A DNA stretch of 64,000 nt, taken from positions 1 to 64,000 of the forward strand of contig JAKQLF010000179.1 in assembly GCA_029567325.1 (NCBI GenBank). The letters run 5' to 3'. The notes beneath the pieces are model-generated. The model did no database searches. It had not been told where the DNA came from and saw only the letters and a list, made by a program, of their open reading frames with translations. A program made the position numbers and the translations under genes. Positions within the stretch are counted from its first letter, which is position 1. The number at the start of each line of letters is the position of its first letter. Positions 61,975-64,000 of this stretch are shown one piece after another. This DNA is from Bacteroidota bacterium (GTDB taxonomy: Bacteria > Bacteroidota > Bacteroidia > Chitinophagales > Saprospiraceae).

Positions 61975-62326
61975 AGTATATCTTTTGCAGTAATGCTTTA
62001 CACATTACCTATTAATAAATTGACAAAATGAATAAATTGTCTTGAATTCTGGTTAGTTGAATTCAGACAACTGTAGTATAAGTAGAAAGCTCACTATTGG
62101 ATAACATTCAAAAAACCCATAAACAACATTGAATAAAAAACTCAATGATTTACAAGCCTAATTAAAGACTGAAGGTACTTTAACCTACATGAAGGTAAAA
62201 GCACAATCATTCATCACCAATATCAACAAATAGTATAAGTATAATAATAAAACAAAATTACAAATGCGAAATCACATTTGTAGCATTGAGAGGGGTGAAT
62301 TATAAATTTCTTTTTTTAAACAGAAG
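61975..62326. other. Gap upstream of rng
   Basis: Region between the rng start and the COX24-like gene. It holds an 8-bp inverted repeat TACAAATG/CATTTGTA (62259-62266 with 62275-62282, 8-base loop). No convincing ORF, tRNA or exact promoter box was found; rng should have its promoter here. Confidence 0.4.
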
Positions 62327-62367
62327 AAAGGTTATCCTTACTATCATCTATAGTAAGGATAACCTTT
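62327..62367 (-). terminator. Long perfect hairpin after the COX24-like gene
   Basis: A perfect 17-bp stem (62327-62343 with 62351-62367; arms AAAGGTTATCCTTACTA and complement). It lies eight bases after the 29-codon gene's stop. The U tract on the reverse strand is weak (TTTCTTCTG). Confidence 0.7.
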
Positions 62368-62374
62368 TATCATT

Positions 62375-62464
62375 TTACTTCTTCTTATGTCTGTTCTTTC
62401 TAAGACGCTTCTTTCTCTTGTGTGTAGCAATCTTATGTCTTTTTCTTTTTTTACCGCAAGGCAT
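62375..62464 (-). CDS. 29-aa basic COX24/AURKAIP1-like protein
   Basis: ATG at 62464, stop at 62375-62377. The protein starts MPCGKKRKRHKIATHKRKKR and ends LRKNRHKKK; about 20 of 29 residues are Lys, Arg or His. The HKxxTHKRKKRxRxNRHKK pattern is the COX24/AURKAIP1 (mS38-like) signature, found as a tiny gene in many Bacteroidota and probably ribosome-associated. It is short but the match and the following terminator make it convincing. Confidence 0.85.
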   Translation of the reverse strand: MPCGKKRKRHKIATHKRKKRLRKNRHKKK

Positions 62465-62494
62465 GTTTACATAATTTTGTTAAATTAAAAAATA

Positions 62495-63274
62495 TTATTT
62501 CTTGTTGCAAGTTGCGAGGTATTGATCTCTCAACTCACTATTTCCTTTTCTATCATAAACTTCTGCCAGAAGGCAATGAGCCATTTGATTTTCAGGTTCA
62601 AGTTTCAAAACTGTTTCCAGGCGTTCTACTGCACGATCCAATTGATTGGTTTGCAAAGCCAAACGTGCCAATTGATTCATCACAGCAGTATTTTCTGGAT
62701 ATTTGGTATTCAGATCTCTTAACATCAAGATACCCTTCATTGGTTCCTCCTTCAACGGACGCTCAACATAAACAAGCGCTTCATTGATTTGAAAATCTAC
62801 CTTTTGAGGGTCTAGAGAACGAGCATTTTCAAATGCTTTTACAGCTTTTTCGGCGGCAAAATCCTTTGTTACTTCGTCTTCTTCACCTTTTAATGCCAGT
62901 AAGTAGGTGGTTCCCGCCATAGACCATGAATCAGCATCATTGATCAATTTTGCAATCTCTTCTGCATAGTAGCCTGAAATGGTTGGAAAACCATAATCAT
63001 ACCAAGTCGACGCGTAATTTTTTAAAACGTCCGCTTTTTCAGTACCCTCAACCTTGTCAGCATCAGATTTTAGATTTTGCAAAATGGTATTCTGCTCTAC
63101 AGAAAGTTGATCGCGCGCTGCAATAAGCAAATTGTCAATACTGGTTGCTTCCAGATTTTGAGATCTGGTCTTTTCCAGATCTTTGATATTTTTGGGTTTG
63201 TGGTCAAAGCCAAAATAAAGCAGTGCTACCAATACTACAGAAAGGATAATTACAATATTTTGTGCTTTTAGCAT
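62495..63274 (-). CDS. Membrane-anchored TPR protein
   Basis: 259 aa. N-terminal membrane helix (IVIILSVVLVALLYFGF) without an obvious cleavage site. Then helical TPR-like repeats: DSWSMAGTTYLLALKG, AEKAVKAFENARSLDPQKVDFQINEAL, NTAVMNQLARLALQTNQLDRAVERLETVLKLEPENQMAHCLLAEVYDRKG. Conserved beside HU and rng in this lineage; role unknown. It is 15 bases after the HU-like gene and is probably co-transcribed. Confidence 0.78.
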   Translation of the reverse strand: MLKAQNIVIILSVVLVALLYFGFDHKPKNIKDLEKTRSQNLEATSIDNLLIAARDQLSVEQNTILQNLKSDADKVEGTEKADVLKNYASTWYDYGFPTISGYYAEEIAKLINDADSWSMAGTTYLLALKGEEDEVTKDFAAEKAVKAFENARSLDPQKVDFQINEALVYVERPLKEEPMKGILMLRDLNTKYPENTAVMNQLARLALQTNQLDRAVERLETVLKLEPENQMAHCLLAEVYDRKGNSELRDQYLATCNKK

Positions 63275-63289
63275 AAACCTTTTTAATTA

Positions 63290-63604
63290 TTAATCGTCGT
63301 CTCCGTCGTCTTCAGGAAGAGAACTTACATTGTCTTTCACCTGCTCAACAAAAATCTTCGCTGGTTTAAAAGATGGAATATAGTGTTCAGGAATTTCGAT
63401 AGCCTTATTTTTCTTGATGTGTCTACCAATTTTCTTAGCTCTTCTTTTGATTACAAAAGAACCAAATCCTCTAATATATACGTTTTCACCTCCTGCCAGA
63501 GAATCCCTTACTTCAGTAAAAAAAGACTCCAATGTTACAAGTACGTCTACTTTTGCTACTCCCGTTTTCTCAGCTATAGAAGAAACTAAGTCTGCTTTCC
63601 TCAT
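63290..63604 (-). CDS. HU/IHF-family DNA-binding protein
   Basis: 104 aa. N-terminal helices KADLVSSIAEKTGVAKVDVLVTLESFFTEVRDSL, then the beta arm VYIRGFGSFVIKRRAKKIGRHIKKNKAIEIPEHYIPSFKPAK with the Pro at the arm tip replaced by a P-E-H-Y-I-P segment. The acidic tail (PEDDGDDD) is longer than in E. coli HU. Bends and compacts DNA. Confidence 0.94.
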   Translation of the reverse strand: MRKADLVSSIAEKTGVAKVDVLVTLESFFTEVRDSLAGGENVYIRGFGSFVIKRRAKKIGRHIKKNKAIEIPEHYIPSFKPAKIFVEQVKDNVSSLPEDDGDDD

Positions 63605-63931
63605 CTATATAATTTTATATTTTGATACTAATTTTTCCAAAAGAGGTGCAAATTTCTAAATATTTATGGAAACTCAAAATTATTGAGCTTATTTTTCATC
63701 ATTTTAATCGAGTTTTTTTCAAGATAACGTATTCATTTACAGTAATTTGAAATTTGCCTCTTTTTATTGCCATATATTATTTGGTTCCTTTACCTTCCTC
63801 GCCCTCATACCTTCGGCATATAAACGCGCAACAGATAGTTTACAATAAATTAAACCAGAGTTTTCAAGGTGTTTACATTATTATGTGTTGTAAACTTCCA
63901 TATTCTAATACGTAAACACATTTGTGTATAG

Positions 63932-63939
63932 TATCTTTG
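63932..63939 (+). promoter_or_regulatory. -7 promoter box of the last gene
   Basis: TATCTTTG fits TAnnTTTG, 49 bases before the ATG at 63988. The 383-base gap from 63605 otherwise shows no ORF, and no perfect -33 partner. Confidence 0.45.
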
Positions 63940-63987
63940 TGTCTGAAAAGGTCAATTAACAAAACTGCCTCCAAAAAAGAAATAACT

Positions 63988-64000
63988 ATGTTGAAGTTAA
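63988..64000 (+). CDS. Possible start of a gene cut by the window edge
   Basis: ATG at 63988 followed by TTG AAG TTA to the window edge (MLKL), after a promoter-like box. Too short to identify. It is divergent from the HU gene; mutY often occupies this place in Bacteroidota, but nothing here confirms it. Confidence 0.25.

Overview
The window is chromosomal DNA from a member of the Bacteroidota, most like the Saprospiraceae and relatives. It is AT-rich, with few recognisable Shine-Dalgarno sites and several TTG/GTG starts. Promoters fit the Bacteroidota consensus (TTG, about 19-21 bases, TAnnTTTG). Marker genes include PorQ of the type IX secretion system, a BatA/BatB/BatC/BatD aerotolerance locus, an RprX/RprY-like two-component system, DUF4271 beside hemD, and the 29-codon COX24-like basic protein.

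Layout, left to right. 1-1565: N-terminal part of a large secreted repeat protein, cut by the window edge. 1.8-18.4 kb: ordinary core genes, namely rplY, a Xer recombinase, a VanY-type peptidase lipoprotein, manC, hemD with a DUF4271 membrane protein, a two-component system, a YwqK-like lipoprotein with porQ, a PKD-cyclophilin lipoprotein, ppgK, scpA, an MscS channel, a DUF433/DUF5615 toxin-antitoxin pair, and genes for tRNA-Pro(TGG) and tRNA-Ser(GCT).

18,849-33,750 is an integrated element. It is bounded by a perfect 49-bp direct repeat whose right copy is the 3' part of an intact CAT-anticodon tRNA gene. It carries a tyrosine integrase next to the left end, a 171-aa unknown protein, a small helix-turn-helix (excisionase-like) gene with its own promoter, three GC-rich repeats, and a 922-aa primase-polymerase/SF3 helicase. 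Directly after the helicase stop codon lies a very regular set of 21-bp-phased iterons, five forward and six inverted, around an AT-rich core: a likely replication origin. Next come a DUF5681 protein, small proteins, a 578-aa unknown protein and a terminase-small-subunit-like protein. The right part has a divergent regulatory module with an XRE repressor, an overlapping two-gene module of unknown function, and two exported proteins of unknown function. Size (14.85 kb), tRNA attachment site, primase-replicase plus iteron origin, TerS-like gene and the apparent lack of capsid, tail-assembly and relaxase genes together resemble phage-inducible chromosomal islands (phage satellites). I regard this as the most interesting content of the window; the satellite identity is an inference.

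33.8-64 kb returns to core genes: smpB, trkA-trkH potassium uptake, a YkgJ-like cysteine-cluster protein, an exported superoxide dismutase, a TPR lipoprotein, an LLM flavin oxidoreductase, a four-gene surface polysaccharide cluster (wecB, glycosyltransferase, deacetylase, FemAB/GNAT-like), a DMT transporter, the MoxR-DUF58-Bat operon, a non-coding stretch with two repeat-plus-terminator units (possible small RNAs), rnr, two Hsp20 genes, rng, the COX24-like protein, a TPR protein and an HU-family protein. The first codons of another gene start at the right edge.
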